NCBI RefSeq assembly: GCF_001017575.1
Contig: NZ_CP011372.1
Coordinates: 682,001 to 746,000 of the forward strand
DNA: 64,000 nt
DNA from: Campylobacter lari
GTDB taxonomy: Bacteria > Campylobacterota > Campylobacteria > Campylobacterales > Campylobacteraceae
Reading direction: 5' to 3'
Shown here: positions 41,117 through 51,846 of the stretch, piece after piece
Position numbering within the stretch: the stretch's first letter is position 1
How the letters are laid out: the number at the start of each line of letters is the position of its first letter
Notes under the pieces: generated by a model
Seen by the model: only the letters and a program-made list of their open reading frames with translations
Database searches by the model: none
What the model was told of the DNA's origin: nothing
Program-made: the position numbers and the translations under genes

Positions 41117-44100
41117 ATGAAAAAGTTAGCAAATCATATCATACTCTCAGGTGTAACTGTATCAATGTTATTTTCTCCACTAATGGCTTTACCTAGTGGA
41201 GGTAAATTTACTCATGGGACTAGTGGAAAGATAGAAACATCTGGCAATACTATGAATATCACTGGAACGACAGCAAGTGGTAATCATGTTATCCAATGGG
41301 GTGGTGGCTTTAATATAGGCGCTGGCGAAAGAGTAAATTTTAAAGGTGATGGGCAAAACTACTTAAACATTGCTCATGGTACTAGTAAATCTACCATAGA
41401 AGGTTTATTAAATGCAGGTGGTAATAATGTCTTTTTAATCAATCCTAATGGAGTAATCATTACTAAAACAGGAACTATCAATGCTAATCGCTTTGTGGCT
41501 TCGACTTCGTCGATGAGCGATGGGGATATGTGGAAATTTGCTAATATGAAAAATTTCAATGACGGTTTAAGCTTTTCCCCTGTGTTTAAACCAAATGGTG
41601 GCAATGTAGTAAATATGGGAGGTGAAATCAATGCTGCTAGCGTTGTTTTACAAGGTAATAAAGTAGTGTCTAATGCATATGCTGACTATGATAAAAATTT
41701 AGGAGAACACTCAAAACAAATTTCAGCTAATGAAATAACCTTACAAGGCAATGAGGTTTATGTTGATGTAAGCTCTATTAATGGTAATAAACTTGGCAAA
41801 TTAAATATCAAGGGAAGCAATGGTAATAATTTTGAAGGTTCTATGTATTTAAATGCTAGTGGATATTATTATAATCCTAACTCGTTTAAAGTGTTTGATA
41901 AATATACAAACACAAATAATAACTTTAAAGTATATAAATATGTAGGCATAGGCTCTGATGTTGACTGGTGGCACTTTGCTAAAGGGTGGAATGAAAATAA
42001 AGATGGTGTTTTTAGAAATATAGCTAGTGAGTATAGATTAACTAGTGATATTGATTTTAAAGGTAATCAGGGTAAAGGTCAGGAAGGTAAAGATTGGCAA
42101 AACTATGCAAATTATTGTATAGATGGACTTGGTTGCGCTAATATGATAGTGGGATATGCCAGTGCTTTTAATAAAATTTTTGATGGACAGGGATATAAGT
42201 TAGAAAATATCAATATTTTAACACAAAATCAAATAAACTACGCTGGAATATTCGGCTTGGTAGGAAGTAATGCGATTATAAAAAATGTTGATGTTGATTA
42301 TAAAGGTGGCGGAGTTTTGATAAATTCTTATTCTGGATTTTCAGATTATCGTGGAATAGGCGGGTTTATTGGGACAGTTAATGGAGATAATATAAAGATA
42401 GAAAATATATCATTGAGAAATATAGGTAAGATAGATTCTGCTAAAGATGGTAGTTTTAATGTGGGCGGGTTTGCAGGCAGTATCAGTGGTTCTAAAATAG
42501 AATTTAGCAATATAGAACTTAATAAAATTGGTGAGATATCGAGTATAGCTAGTTATAATTCATTTGGTGTAGGTGGATTTTTAGGAGCCGCTTTTTCTAC
42601 AAATACAATATTTCAAAATATATATATTAATAATATAGCATCAATAAATGGCTATAACGCTGGTGGTTTCTTAGGCATTGCAGGCAACAATCATAGTTTA
42701 AATTTTAAAAATATTTCTATTTTTAAAATAGGTGATATTTTAGGATCTAACGCTGGTGGTTTTCTAGGTTCTTTGGGTGGTAATAGTGATAACTATCCGG
42801 GATATACAGAATTTTACAATATAAAAATACAAAATATTAAAAATATTAAAGGTGGTTCTGCTGGGGGAGGATTTGCTGGTCAACTCCTAGCTGGAATCTA
42901 TGATACAATATCTATAGAAGATATTGGAGTTATTGAGGGTAGTGTTGTAGGAGGATTTGCTGGTGCTACGGCATATAATAATGCTGCGCACGAAATTAAA
43001 GTAAATAATGTAGCTATAAAATCTATAGATTTAATACAAAACAACCCTAACTCCTTCAGAAGTGCTGCTGGAGGATTTATAGGATATATTGGTAGTTATG
43101 GAACAGAAAATATAAAAAACACTTTTACTAATATAACTATAGATGGAATAAAACAAATCGAGTTTAGCGGTGAAAATTATCATGGAATAGGTGGATTTAT
43201 AGGAGAAATTAAAGATAATAAAAATGCTGAAATTTCATTTTCTAATATTAATTTATTTTTTGATCCAAGATTTTCAATACATAAAAGCGGCAGCGAAAGT
43301 TTGGGATTAATAATAGGTTTAAAAAATACTTCTTCTAAGATATCTTTTAATAATTTGAATTTTTATTATGAAGAAAAAACTTTTTCAAACGCAAGAAACG
43401 AAAACTATAGTGGTGTAAATTTAAAAAAATATCAACAAGGCCAAGAACAAGAAAAATATAATGAATTTAAGACAAAAGACCAAACTACAAAACCAAATGT
43501 AGGAACATATGAGAGTAATCAAAAAGTGTCGCTTGAATTACCAGATGTAGAAAAAATAAAAAGTGAAATTGCTATTTTAGAAAAAAACGATCAAAAAGAT
43601 GATCTTTTTGAAGAAACTATCAAAAAAGAGATTATAGAAGATATCACAGAGAAATATTATTTTGTTGATATTAAAACGTTAGAAGAATTAATAAAAGCTT
43701 ATGATAAACTAAATTCTAATAGCACAAAAGAAGAAAGAATTGATTTTATAAAAAATCATTTGCTTGTAAGTAAAAGCGAGCAAGAAGCAAAAGAAGTTGT
43801 CGAAAGTTTGGATTTTTTACTAGCTTATAAAACTAATGGTTTAGAAAATGCTGAAAAAAATGGAATTTTAAAAGATGAAGCGACAAAAAGTGCAAACAAG
43901 AGAATTCAAGATAATGTCAAAAAAACTTTATCTTACGAGCAAAATCTTATAGTTGATTTTTTAAAAAATGAAGAAAATGGTCTTAAGTGGTTAGTTGATT
44001 CTACAAATAACTTGTTACAAGATCTTAAAGACACTCAAGCAGCTTTAAAAGAAGCTATTTCACAATACAATGCTTATGTGGATTTAATCAATGCCAATAA

Positions 44101-44518
44101 AGCTGAAAGAGATGATGCTAAGCTTGAATCTCTTAAAAAGAATATAGAAAATCTAGAAAATCATAGTAAATCTTTAGCAACTAAGATTGATAATAGTCAA
44201 AATATTTTAGAAAAATGGCAAGCTCAATCTAGTAAAGAATCAAACGAGCATTTTGTGATTTTAGGCAAATTTGACTATACACAATTAATCAAGCCTGACC
44301 TAAATGAACCAAATGGAAATGGTGGAAAAGATCCTGATCCAAAACCTGAATTACCTGAACAAGATTTAGATTTTGAGCAAACTACTGCATTGAATTTAAT
44401 AAAACACGAAGAGGATGAAGAAAAAGAAATAGGTGAAACAGATGGCGAACTTAGATCAGTTACTTGTATAGTTAGTGATCATTTTAAAACTATGAACCCT
44501 TGCGCAGTAGGACACTAA
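41117..44518 (+). CDS. TpsA-type exoprotein (HMW/FHA-like adhesin), copy 2
   Basis: A 1,133-residue paralogue of the tpsA1 product with the same plan: signal peptide, TPS domain (LPSGGKFTHGTSG, VIQWGGGFNIG, FLINPNGVI), a beta-helical middle with nine GGF repeats (IGGFIG, VGGFAG, AGGFLG and others), a helical region, a Pro-rich linker (DPDPKPELPEQ), and the two-cysteine tail CIVSDHFKTMNPC. Outside the signal peptide and a 224-bp island the sequence differs strongly from copy 1, especially in the middle. An extra cysteine pair (CIDGLGC) lies near residue 335. It is expected to be exported by TpsB2. Confidence 0.88.
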   Translation: MKKLANHIILSGVTVSMLFSPLMALPSGGKFTHGTSGKIETSGNTMNITGTTASGNHVIQWGGGFNIGAGERVNFKGDGQNYLNIAHGTSKSTIEGLLNAGGNNVFLINPNGVIITKTGTINANRFVASTSSMSDGDMWKFANMKNFNDGLSFSPVFKPNGGNVVNMGGEINAASVVLQGNKVVSNAYADYDKNLGEHSKQISANEITLQGNEVYVDVSSINGNKLGKLNIKGSNGNNFEGSMYLNASGYYYNPNSFKVFDKYTNTNNNFKVYKYVGIGSDVDWWHFAKGWNENKDGVFRNIASEYRLTSDIDFKGNQGKGQEGKDWQNYANYCIDGLGCANMIVGYASAFNKIFDGQGYKLENINILTQNQINYAGIFGLVGSNAIIKNVDVDYKGGGVLINSYSGFSDYRGIGGFIGTVNGDNIKIENISLRNIGKIDSAKDGSFNVGGFAGSISGSKIEFSNIELNKIGEISSIASYNSFGVGGFLGAAFSTNTIFQNIYINNIASINGYNAGGFLGIAGNNHSLNFKNISIFKIGDILGSNAGGFLGSLGGNSDNYPGYTEFYNIKIQNIKNIKGGSAGGGFAGQLLAGIYDTISIEDIGVIEGSVVGGFAGATAYNNAAHEIKVNNVAIKSIDLIQNNPNSFRSAAGGFIGYIGSYGTENIKNTFTNITIDGIKQIEFSGENYHGIGGFIGEIKDNKNAEISFSNINLFFDPRFSIHKSGSESLGLIIGLKNTSSKISFNNLNFYYEEKTFSNARNENYSGVNLKKYQQGQEQEKYNEFKTKDQTTKPNVGTYESNQKVSLELPDVEKIKSEIAILEKNDQKDDLFEETIKKEIIEDITEKYYFVDIKTLEELIKAYDKLNSNSTKEERIDFIKNHLLVSKSEQEAKEVVESLDFLLAYKTNGLENAEKNGILKDEATKSANKRIQDNVKKTLSYEQNLIVDFLKNEENGLKWLVDSTNNLLQDLKDTQAALKEAISQYNAYVDLINANKAERDDAKLESLKKNIENLENHSKSLATKIDNSQNILEKWQAQSSKESNEHFVILGKFDYTQLIKPDLNEPNGNGGKDPDPKPELPEQDLDFEQTTALNLIKHEEDEEKEIGETDGELRSVTCIVSDHFKTMNPCAVGH
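41396..41619 (+). repeat. 224-bp identical island inside tpsA, copy 2
   Basis: Identical to 16889-17112. It is flanked on both sides by sequence that differs between the copies. Confidence 0.8.
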
Positions 44519-44551
44519 TAATTCTTGGGAAACTATTTCCCAAGAATTATT
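44517..44551 (+). terminator. Long hairpin between tpsA2 and tpsB2
   Basis: Perfect 16-base arms (AATAATTCTTGGGAAA and its complement) with a CTA loop, followed by TTATATTTTTT. The left arm includes the last two bases of the tpsA2 stop. It has the form of an intrinsic terminator, so tpsB2 may be expressed by read-through or from its own promoter in the short gap. Confidence 0.65.
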
Positions 44552-44584
44552 TTATATTTTTTCAACACAAATACATTATTAACC

Positions 44585-45686
44585 AAAAGGAACAAACAAT
44601 CATGAAAAAACTTTTACTTAGTACTATAGCAATTAGCTCTTTAGTCTATGCTAATAATGGAAGTATTACCATAGCTAAAAATGATATAGAAAAGGTTATA
44701 GAACTCTCCCCTGATAGAAACCTCCCTCAAAACAAAGCTATCAAAGAAAATCTAAAAACCAAAGATGATTATATAAAAAGCCAAGAAGCTAAAAAAGACT
44801 TTGAAGAAAAAAAGAAAGCTTTAAAAGAAAAATTCAATCAAGAAGATGAAGCTAATGAGGAAACTAACAATCAAACTAATAATGACACTACCAATCTAAA
44901 TAACCAAACTAATACTAATACAAACAATGATAAAACTAATACTAGTGTAAAAGATGAAACTAACAATTCTAACTCAACTAATAACAATACAAACAACCAA
45001 ACCAATAATAGTTCTAACACTAACTCTACTAATTCTAACACTAACACCACCACTAAAAAAGTAATAACCAAATACAAATTTGTTATCACTAATGAAAACA
45101 CTAGCTTTAAAAAGCTAGGTATTAAAGAAGAAGATTTACAATTACTTATTAGTGAGTTTAGTACTAGAAAATTTAGCTTACAAGATTTACAAGATATATC
45201 TAATATCATTGCTTATTATTTCCAAGTTAATGGCTATCCTGCAGCAACAGCTTATGTACCCCAACAAGAATTTGAAGATAGTGTACAAATAAACATAGCC
45301 TTAGGAACCTTAGGTAAGTATATAGTAAAGAATAAAACTACTATAAAAGATTATTTCATAGAAAGTAAGCTTAATGAAAGAATCAAAGGTAAAATCATCT
45401 CTACTAAGTTAATAGAAGATAGTGTGTATAAAGTCAATGAAATGTATGGAGTACAAACCCTAGCAGGCTTACAAGCAGGAGAGAATGTAGGAGAAACTGA
45501 TGTAGTTATAGAAGTAGTGCCTGATACTAAGGCTAATGTATTATTATATACTGATAATTATGGTATTGAAAGTGCAGGGGATATTAGAGCTGGTATTAGT
45601 ATGGGATTTAATTCCATACTTAATATGGGAGATTATTATAATTTTTACTTACAATCAAGTAATGAAAATCAAATCAACTATGGAGC
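44585..45686 (+). repeat. Direct repeat covering 5' half of tpsB, copy 2
   Basis: Identical by eye to 20180-21281, including the Asn/Thr-rich linker region, where slippage would be expected to create differences if the copies were old. Confidence 0.85.
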
Positions 45687-46527
45687 AAGTTATACTTTCT
45701 TTTTAGGAAATTTAAAAATCACTCCAAGCGTATCTCAAGGCTCTTATTCTTTAGGTGGGGATTATAAAGATGCAGGTTTTTATGGTACTTCTAGAAATTT
45801 TGGTATAGACTTTTCTTATCCTGTATGGATTAATACTAATTCCTCTTTATATTTTACTTCAAGTATTTATCATAAGATACTTAGTGATACCAAAGCAGGA
45901 TTTTTAACTCTTGATAAGCATTCTAATGTAGGTAGTATGGGTTTAGAAGGTTTATTTAGAGGCTTTGAAAATAACACCTTAAGTTATAGTGCTAAGATAA
46001 GTGTGGGTAAGGTATATGATGATGGCAATTCTTTGACACCATATATTTCTAAAAGCGGAGGCTTTGGTTGGTTTAGAAAACTCAATGCTAGTGTGAATAA
46101 TTATTATAGTATTAATGAATACATTACTCATACTTTAAATATAAACTATCAAAAGGTATTAGGGAATTTTGAATTAGATTCTTCTGAGAGTTCCTCTTTA
46201 GGTGGAGCTTATGGAGTAAGAGCTTATGATAATGGCGAAGGTGATGGAGATAATACCATAGTAGCTAACTTTGGTATAAGAATAAATATGCCAAATACGA
46301 ATTTTTATTTTACGCCTTTTTATGATGTAGGTTATGCTTGGTATGAAAAAGCTTCAGGGGATAGATTAGCAGATGAGCATTTTTTAGATGCAGTAGGTTT
46401 ACAAATACTTTATAATAAAACTAATGAGTATTATATAAAACTTGATGCAGCTAGAGCATTACATCAATATAAATACGATGATGATCATAGAATGAAATTA
46501 TATTTAAGTGGTGGGGTGTATTTTTAA
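44602..46527 (+). CDS. TpsB outer-membrane transporter (ShlB/FhaC/HMW1B family), copy 2
   Basis: A 641-residue near-twin of TpsB1. The signal peptide, Asn/Thr-rich linker and POTRA-type domains look identical; the barrel differs in short patches (KDAGFYG, TKAGFLTLDKH, NSLTPYISKSGG). I chose ATG 44602, the equivalent of the copy 1 start with AAAGGAAC in front, over an in-frame start at 44500 lying within tpsA2. It ends in the same MKLYLSGGVYF barrel strand. It probably exports TpsA2; cross-use with TpsA1 is plausible, since the recognition domain is unchanged. Confidence 0.92.
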   Translation: MKKLLLSTIAISSLVYANNGSITIAKNDIEKVIELSPDRNLPQNKAIKENLKTKDDYIKSQEAKKDFEEKKKALKEKFNQEDEANEETNNQTNNDTTNLNNQTNTNTNNDKTNTSVKDETNNSNSTNNNTNNQTNNSSNTNSTNSNTNTTTKKVITKYKFVITNENTSFKKLGIKEEDLQLLISEFSTRKFSLQDLQDISNIIAYYFQVNGYPAATAYVPQQEFEDSVQINIALGTLGKYIVKNKTTIKDYFIESKLNERIKGKIISTKLIEDSVYKVNEMYGVQTLAGLQAGENVGETDVVIEVVPDTKANVLLYTDNYGIESAGDIRAGISMGFNSILNMGDYYNFYLQSSNENQINYGASYTFFLGNLKITPSVSQGSYSLGGDYKDAGFYGTSRNFGIDFSYPVWINTNSSLYFTSSIYHKILSDTKAGFLTLDKHSNVGSMGLEGLFRGFENNTLSYSAKISVGKVYDDGNSLTPYISKSGGFGWFRKLNASVNNYYSINEYITHTLNINYQKVLGNFELDSSESSSLGGAYGVRAYDNGEGDGDNTIVANFGIRINMPNTNFYFTPFYDVGYAWYEKASGDRLADEHFLDAVGLQILYNKTNEYYIKLDAARALHQYKYDDDHRMKLYLSGGVYF

Positions 46528-46594
46528 AAATTTAAAACTTTAAAATATAAACTATAACTTTGCTATAATTATATTTTGTATTTTAGAGGTATAA

Positions 46595-48001
46595 ATGAAT
46601 AAAATTTTATTATTAGCTGATGGAGTTTATGCGAAGGATTTTTTAAAGAAAATTCATAGCAATAAAACCTTTAAAGAGTCCTTGAGTGTTGTTTATTATA
46701 ATGATGAAAGCGTAGATTTAAGCTTAGAAAATGAACAAATTTCTTTTTACAAGTTTGATCCTACTAGTTTGATTAAGTTAGAAAATTTGCTAAAGGAAAA
46801 TTTCCATCAAGCTATCATTTATATGCAAGAAGAAGCTGATATGCTAGCTTGTTATAAAAATTTAAGAAAATTACATTCAAGATTAAATATAGTTATCATG
46901 GATTTATGGAATAGTCAAATTGATGATAATTTTTGTGAAGTGATTAATATCTATGATACTTTAAGCACAAGATTAACAGGTTGTTTGGATAATATGCCAT
47001 CAACTGCTCAATTTATAGGACTTGGACAAGGTGAGATTATGGAGGTTAGAATTCCTGCAGGATCAAGCTTTGCATATAGGCATATAAGTTCTATTAGTCA
47101 AAAACGTTTCAAAATTGTAATGGTTTATAGAAATAATGAATTTATCCTAGCAAGACCTGGGCTTATTTTGATGCCAAATGATAGTATTTTAATCGTAGGC
47201 GATCCTAAAGTTTTACAAAGTGTTTTTACTAATGTTAAAACAAGCTTAGGACGCTTCCCATCGCCTTTTGGGGATAATATACTTTGTATTATAGATATGA
47301 AAAAAATGAGTGAGTTTGCTATAGAAAAGCTTATTTTTGCAAGCTTGCTTTTGCATATAAGGATTAATAGTAAAAAACTTTATTTTAAAGTGATTAATCC
47401 CACTTTAACTCCTATGTATTATAAACTTAAAGCCTTGCATAAAAATAGTACCGAAGTGATATTTGACTATGAAAGTACAAATATAAAAAATATCAAACCT
47501 TTTGTGGAAAATACTAGCATAGGTTTGCTAGTGGTGGAAGATTATCTTTTTGAAAAAGAAAAAAGTTTTCTTTTTACTTTAAAAATTCCTGTGTTAAAAG
47601 CTGGTAAAGGGGACTTTGCTGACTTGAAATCATCAGTAGTTTTAAGCTCAAATTTTGATGATGTGGAGGGTATTGCTTCTATTATGCTTGATTTAAATAA
47701 GCAAATTCAACTAGGACTTGCTTTGTATTATTATGCTTTAAAATTAAATAAAGCAGAAATTTTTGAATATCATCAATATTTTGAAAGCCTTTCAAAGCTT
47801 CACGATGAAAAATTACTTTTGATAGAAGAAAAAGAACATAATCCTATCAATAAATTTTCTTACAAACAAAATGTATTGCATTTTGTACCATTTAATGAAA
47901 AAATTTTAGGTAGTAATTTTAATAAAATTTTAAAAACAGATTTAAATACGATATATTATAAGATGAATAAAAATTATCAATTATTTATACCATCGCTGTG
48001 A
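46595..48001 (+). CDS. TrkA-C domain protein (COG3400-like)
   Basis: A 468-residue cytoplasmic protein. A Rossmann-like N-terminus ([19 protein letters not shown]) precedes a TrkA-C/RCK-type domain at about 148-215 ([38 protein letters not shown]). The remaining half has no recognised domain. Such proteins may regulate ion flux, but no channel gene adjoins it except the mechanosensitive channel gene two genes on. A TATAAT-like element lies about 30 bases before the ATG, giving it its own promoter after the TPS cassette. Confidence 0.7.
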   Translation: MNKILLLADGVYAKDFLKKIHSNKTFKESLSVVYYNDESVDLSLENEQISFYKFDPTSLIKLENLLKENFHQAIIYMQEEADMLACYKNLRKLHSRLNIVIMDLWNSQIDDNFCEVINIYDTLSTRLTGCLDNMPSTAQFIGLGQGEIMEVRIPAGSSFAYRHISSISQKRFKIVMVYRNNEFILARPGLILMPNDSILIVGDPKVLQSVFTNVKTSLGRFPSPFGDNILCIIDMKKMSEFAIEKLIFASLLLHIRINSKKLYFKVINPTLTPMYYKLKALHKNSTEVIFDYESTNIKNIKPFVENTSIGLLVVEDYLFEKEKSFLFTLKIPVLKAGKGDFADLKSSVVLSSNFDDVEGIASIMLDLNKQIQLGLALYYYALKLNKAEIFEYHQYFESLSKLHDEKLLLIEEKEHNPINKFSYKQNVLHFVPFNEKILGSNFNKILKTDLNTIYYKMNKNYQLFIPSL

Positions 48002-48008
48002 GAAAATA

Positions 48009-49067
48009 ATGCAAGTTAAGGTAAATTTAGATAAAAATACAAGTTATAATGTCTATATAAATGAACTAGAAGAGTTGAATTTTGATACTAAAGTGGTGAT
48101 TTTAACTAATGAATTAGTTGCAAAATTACATTTAGATACACTTTTGAAAAAAATCCATGCTAAAGAGCTTTTTGTTATAAAAATCAAAGATGGTGAAGAA
48201 TATAAAAATTTACAAACCATAGAATATATCTTAGATCAAATGTGTACTTATAAGCTAGATAGAAAAAGCTTGCTTATAAGCTTTGGTGGTGGTGTGATCT
48301 CTGATATGGGTGGTTTTGTAGCAAGCATATATCAAAGAGGGATAGAATTTATTAATATCCCTACAACTTTACTAGCTTGCGTGGATGCAAGTGTGGGTGG
48401 TAAAACCGGAGTAAATAATAAATTTGGCAAAAACTTAATAGGCACATTTTATCAGCCAAAAGCAGTTTATTGTGAGAGTAAGTTTTTGAAAACTTTACCT
48501 TCAAGAGAATTAGCTGCTGGTATGGCTGAATTTATTAAAATGGCTGTGGTTTTTGATGAGGAAATTTTATCTTTTTTGGAAAAATTAGATGAGAATAAAT
48601 TTTTAAACGCTAAATTAGATGATATTGTCTTGGCTCAAATCATTCAAAAAAGCATAGAACTTAAAGCTAATGTGGTTTCGCAAGATGAAAAAGAAAATGG
48701 CTTAAGAATGCTTTTAAATTACGGTCATACTTTTGCTCATGTTATAGAAAATCAAACAGAGTATAAAAAATACTTACATGGTGAAGCTGTGGCTATAGGT
48801 ATGAATATGGCAAATATTTTAGCATTAAATTTAGGGTTATTAAATGAGCAAGAATGTCAAAGGGTACAAAATTTACTTGTGAGATTTAAATTGCCCATAT
48901 CTTATAAAATTCCAAATATACATGATTTTTATAATGCTTTTTTCTTGGATAAAAAAACGCATTATCAAAAGATTAATTTCATTTTAGCTTGTGGCTTGGG
49001 AAAAGCTTGCATAAAAAATGATATATCTAAAGAAGATATTTTACACGCTTTAGAGGTGTTTGCATGA
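48009..49067 (+). CDS. aroB: 3-dehydroquinate synthase
   Basis: A 352-residue enzyme that converts DAHP to 3-dehydroquinate in the shikimate pathway. NAD and metal-binding motifs are visible: [51 protein letters not shown], and [12 protein letters not shown]. It lies 7 bp after the TrkA-C gene and overlaps the next gene by 4 bp. Confidence 0.95.
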   Translation: MQVKVNLDKNTSYNVYINELEELNFDTKVVILTNELVAKLHLDTLLKKIHAKELFVIKIKDGEEYKNLQTIEYILDQMCTYKLDRKSLLISFGGGVISDMGGFVASIYQRGIEFINIPTTLLACVDASVGGKTGVNNKFGKNLIGTFYQPKAVYCESKFLKTLPSRELAAGMAEFIKMAVVFDEEILSFLEKLDENKFLNAKLDDIVLAQIIQKSIELKANVVSQDEKENGLRMLLNYGHTFAHVIENQTEYKKYLHGEAVAIGMNMANILALNLGLLNEQECQRVQNLLVRFKLPISYKIPNIHDFYNAFFLDKKTHYQKINFILACGLGKACIKNDISKEDILHALEVFA

Positions 49068-50593
49068 AAAAGTTTTTTTTGATTTTATGTTTGCCTTTTG
49101 TGTTGCTTTTAGCGCAAGATGATGTAAAACATTTAGAGCAAAAATTAAATGAGTTACATAATAATCTAGCATACAATACTTGGGTAATCAAATATAATAA
49201 TTTTAATATTTATAAAAAAACCCAAGATGAAATTTTAACTTTGGAAAAAGAAAGTTTAAAGGCTAATGAGCGTAATAAAAGTATAATAGAAAGACAAATT
49301 TTGATTTTAAAAGAAAGATTAGAGCTTTTAAGTGAGTATAAGAGCGCTAATTTCTCTAAGATGGTTTTAGCACCTGAAGAAGTCGATAAGATGGACAAGC
49401 TCACCAATCCTTTAGCTATTATTTCAGCATATTCGCACATAAAAAAACTAAGACGTGATAAGGAAGAGTATATTAATCTTTTAAATAGTTTTAAGCAAAC
49501 CTTAGATGAGCTTATAAAAGAAAATGTTTTGGTAGCTGAGATAGCTAAGTTAGCTCCTAGTAAAGAATATGATGAATACTTAAAAGCTTCTAACCAAATG
49601 GTAAGGGATTTCTCGCAAACCTTACGTTTTGGAGAAATTTCTTATTCTGTGTATGAGAAAAAAATCCAAGAAGAGATTGAAAAAACAACTGCTTCTATTA
49701 AAATTCAAGGTGTAAGAGCTTTTAATATAGTTTTGGCTATTATTATTGTTATAGCTATAGCATTTTTACTCAAATTTATAGCTAGAAAATACATAGGCGA
49801 TAACGATCGTTTTTATACAGCAAATAAAATTATTAATTTTATTAATATTAATGTGATTATTTTAATTTTGCTTTTTGGTTATATTGAAAATATCAGTTAT
49901 TTAGTTACTGTACTTGGGTTTGCTTCTGCTGGTTTGGCTATTGCCATGAAAGATATGTTTATGTCTATGCTTGGTTGGTGTGTGATAGTTTTTGGTGGGA
50001 GTTTTAGAGTAGGCGATAGAGTTAGAGTTTTTCAAAATAACACGCATTATATTGGTGATATAATTGATATTTCATTTTTGAGAATAACTTTATATGAAGA
50101 TATTTCTTTGCTAACTTATACAGATAATAGAAGAAGTGGTAGGATAATTTTTATACCAAATAATTTTATTTTTACTAATCTCATATCAAATTATACCCAT
50201 CATGGAATGAAGACAGTTTGGGATGGACTTGATATTACTTTGACTTTTGATTCAAATCATCAAAAAGCTTTAGAGATAGTAGAAGAAATTGTCACAAAAG
50301 CTTCTAAAGGCTATACAAAGTTAGCCAAAGAATCCATGAGTAAATTAAGAAATGAATATAGCATTAGAAATCCTAAAGTAGAGCCTAGATTTTTTACATT
50401 TTTAGAAGGTTATGGTATGAGAATTTCTGCTTGGTATATGACAAATTCTTATGCGGCTTTGATTTTAAGAAGTAATATTAGCAAAGAAATAATTAATGAA
50501 TTTAATAAACATCATGATATAAAAATAGCTTATCCATCGCAAAATTTATATATGGCAAAACATGAATTTATAGAAAATAAGGAAGATATTTGA
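49064..50593 (+). CDS. MscS-family mechanosensitive channel
   Basis: A 509-residue protein: signal peptide (residues 1-17), a periplasmic coiled-coil region to about residue 215, membrane helices from about 222 ([18 protein letters not shown] and following), and the pore-lining helix with Ala/Gly pattern [20 protein letters not shown]. The MscS beta domain follows ([28 protein letters not shown]). These channels release solutes on osmotic downshock. It overlaps aroB and mtaB. Confidence 0.9.
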   Translation: MKKFFLILCLPFVLLLAQDDVKHLEQKLNELHNNLAYNTWVIKYNNFNIYKKTQDEILTLEKESLKANERNKSIIERQILILKERLELLSEYKSANFSKMVLAPEEVDKMDKLTNPLAIISAYSHIKKLRRDKEEYINLLNSFKQTLDELIKENVLVAEIAKLAPSKEYDEYLKASNQMVRDFSQTLRFGEISYSVYEKKIQEEIEKTTASIKIQGVRAFNIVLAIIIVIAIAFLLKFIARKYIGDNDRFYTANKIINFININVIILILLFGYIENISYLVTVLGFASAGLAIAMKDMFMSMLGWCVIVFGGSFRVGDRVRVFQNNTHYIGDIIDISFLRITLYEDISLLTYTDNRRSGRIIFIPNNFIFTNLISNYTHHGMKTVWDGLDITLTFDSNHQKALEIVEEIVTKASKGYTKLAKESMSKLRNEYSIRNPKVEPRFFTFLEGYGMRISAWYMTNSYAALILRSNISKEIINEFNKHHDIKIAYPSQNLYMAKHEFIENKEDI

Positions 50594-51846
50594 AAAAAAA
50601 GGTATTTTTTAAAACTTTTGGTTGTAGAACCAATATTTATGATACACAATTGTTAAAAACCTACATTAAAGATCATGATATCACACAAAATGAGCAAGAA
50701 GCTGATGTGATAGTGATAAATTCTTGCACAGTTACAAATGGTGCTGATAGTGGGCTTAGAAGCTATATTAATGGTGTAAAGAAAAATGGAGTTAAGGTTA
50801 TACTTACAGGTTGTGGTGCTGTAAGTAAGGGAAAGGATTTTTTTGATAAAAAAGAAATTTTTGGAGTTTTAGGAGCTTCTAATAAAGATAAAATCAATGA
50901 GCTAATCTCACAAGATAAAGCCTTTTATGAGCTTGGAAATTTACGCTTTATTGATACAAAAATTGTAAGTAATTATGAAAATCACACTAAAGCTTTTGTG
51001 AAAATTCAAGAAGGATGTGACTTTGCTTGTAGTTATTGTATAATCCCAAGTGTTAGGGGTAAATCAAGAAGTATGCCAAGTGAAGAAATAATAAAACAAA
51101 TCAAACTTTTAGCTCAAAATGGTTATAGTGAAGTAGTTTTAACAGGTACTAATATAGGAAGCTATGGTTTAAAAGATAAAACCACACTTGGAAAATTATT
51201 ACAAGAAATAGGTAAGATTAATGGCATAAAAAGAGTAAGGCTTGGGAGTTTGGAGCCTGCTCAAATTGATGAGAGTTTTAAAGAAATTTTAGATGAGCCT
51301 TGGCTTGAAAAGCATTTGCATATTGCTCTGCAGCATACTCATGAGAAAATGCTACGTATAATGCGCAGAAGATCACATACGCAAAATGATTTAGCATTGT
51401 TTAATGAGTTAAGTCAAAAAGGTTTTGCTTTAGGAACAGACTTTATCGTAGCGCACCCTGGAGAAAGTGAATTAATATGGCAAGAAGCTTTAGAAAATTT
51501 CAAGCAATTTAAACTTACGCATATTCATGCTTTTATTTTCTCACCGCGTGATGGAACGCATTCTGCTTCTATGAGTGAGCGAATTAATGGTGAAATAGCC
51601 AAAGAAAGATTAAATATTTTAAAAGATATAGTCGCACAAAATAATTATGAGTTTAGAAAAAGTCAAAAAGGTACTTTAGAAATTTTAGTAGAAAGTAAAA
51701 AAGATGATTTTTATGAAGGCTATGATCAGTTTTTTAATAAAATCAAAATTACAAGCAAAGAAGATATTGCTAAACAATGGATAAATATTGAAAAATATGA
51801 ATGCAAAGAAGATTGTAACTATGTAAGGCTAGAGGATGAAAAATAA
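50590..51846 (+). CDS. mtaB: tRNA methylthiotransferase MtaB
   Basis: A 418-residue radical SAM methylthiotransferase. The UPF0004 domain carries FKTFGCRTN, NSCTVT and TGCGA cysteines, and the radical SAM motif CDFACSYCIIPSVRGKSRS lies near residue 142. It converts t6A37 to ms2t6A in tRNA. The start is TTG 50590, which overlaps the mscS-like gene stop by 4 bp. It overlaps the FtsH-like gene by 11 bp. Confidence 0.9.
   Translation: MKKKVFFKTFGCRTNIYDTQLLKTYIKDHDITQNEQEADVIVINSCTVTNGADSGLRSYINGVKKNGVKVILTGCGAVSKGKDFFDKKEIFGVLGASNKDKINELISQDKAFYELGNLRFIDTKIVSNYENHTKAFVKIQEGCDFACSYCIIPSVRGKSRSMPSEEIIKQIKLLAQNGYSEVVLTGTNIGSYGLKDKTTLGKLLQEIGKINGIKRVRLGSLEPAQIDESFKEILDEPWLEKHLHIALQHTHEKMLRIMRRRSHTQNDLALFNELSQKGFALGTDFIVAHPGESELIWQEALENFKQFKLTHIHAFIFSPRDGTHSASMSERINGEIAKERLNILKDIVAQNNYEFRKSQKGTLEILVESKKDDFYEGYDQFFNKIKITSKEDIAKQWINIEKYECKEDCNYVRLEDEK

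Larger units (their letters stand above)
38310..41172 (+). repeat. Large direct repeat, copy 2 (with 13776-16638)
   Basis: Second copy of the 2,863-bp block, same orientation. The left end is TCAAACAATT at 38310, just after unrelated sequence behind cjaB; the right end is the first mismatch within tpsA codon 19. The G-run length (10) is also the same. Confidence 0.9.

Noticed and set aside
13776-41172. The duplicated cassette as a transposon or genomic island.
   Set aside because: No transposase, integrase, tRNA target, terminal inverted repeat or target duplication is visible at either copy. Homologous duplication is more likely.
44500-44601. An upstream in-frame start for TpsB2 at 44500.
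   Set aside because: It lies inside the end of tpsA2, crosses the terminator-like hairpin, and copy 1 starts at the site equivalent to 44602, which has the ribosome site and signal peptide.
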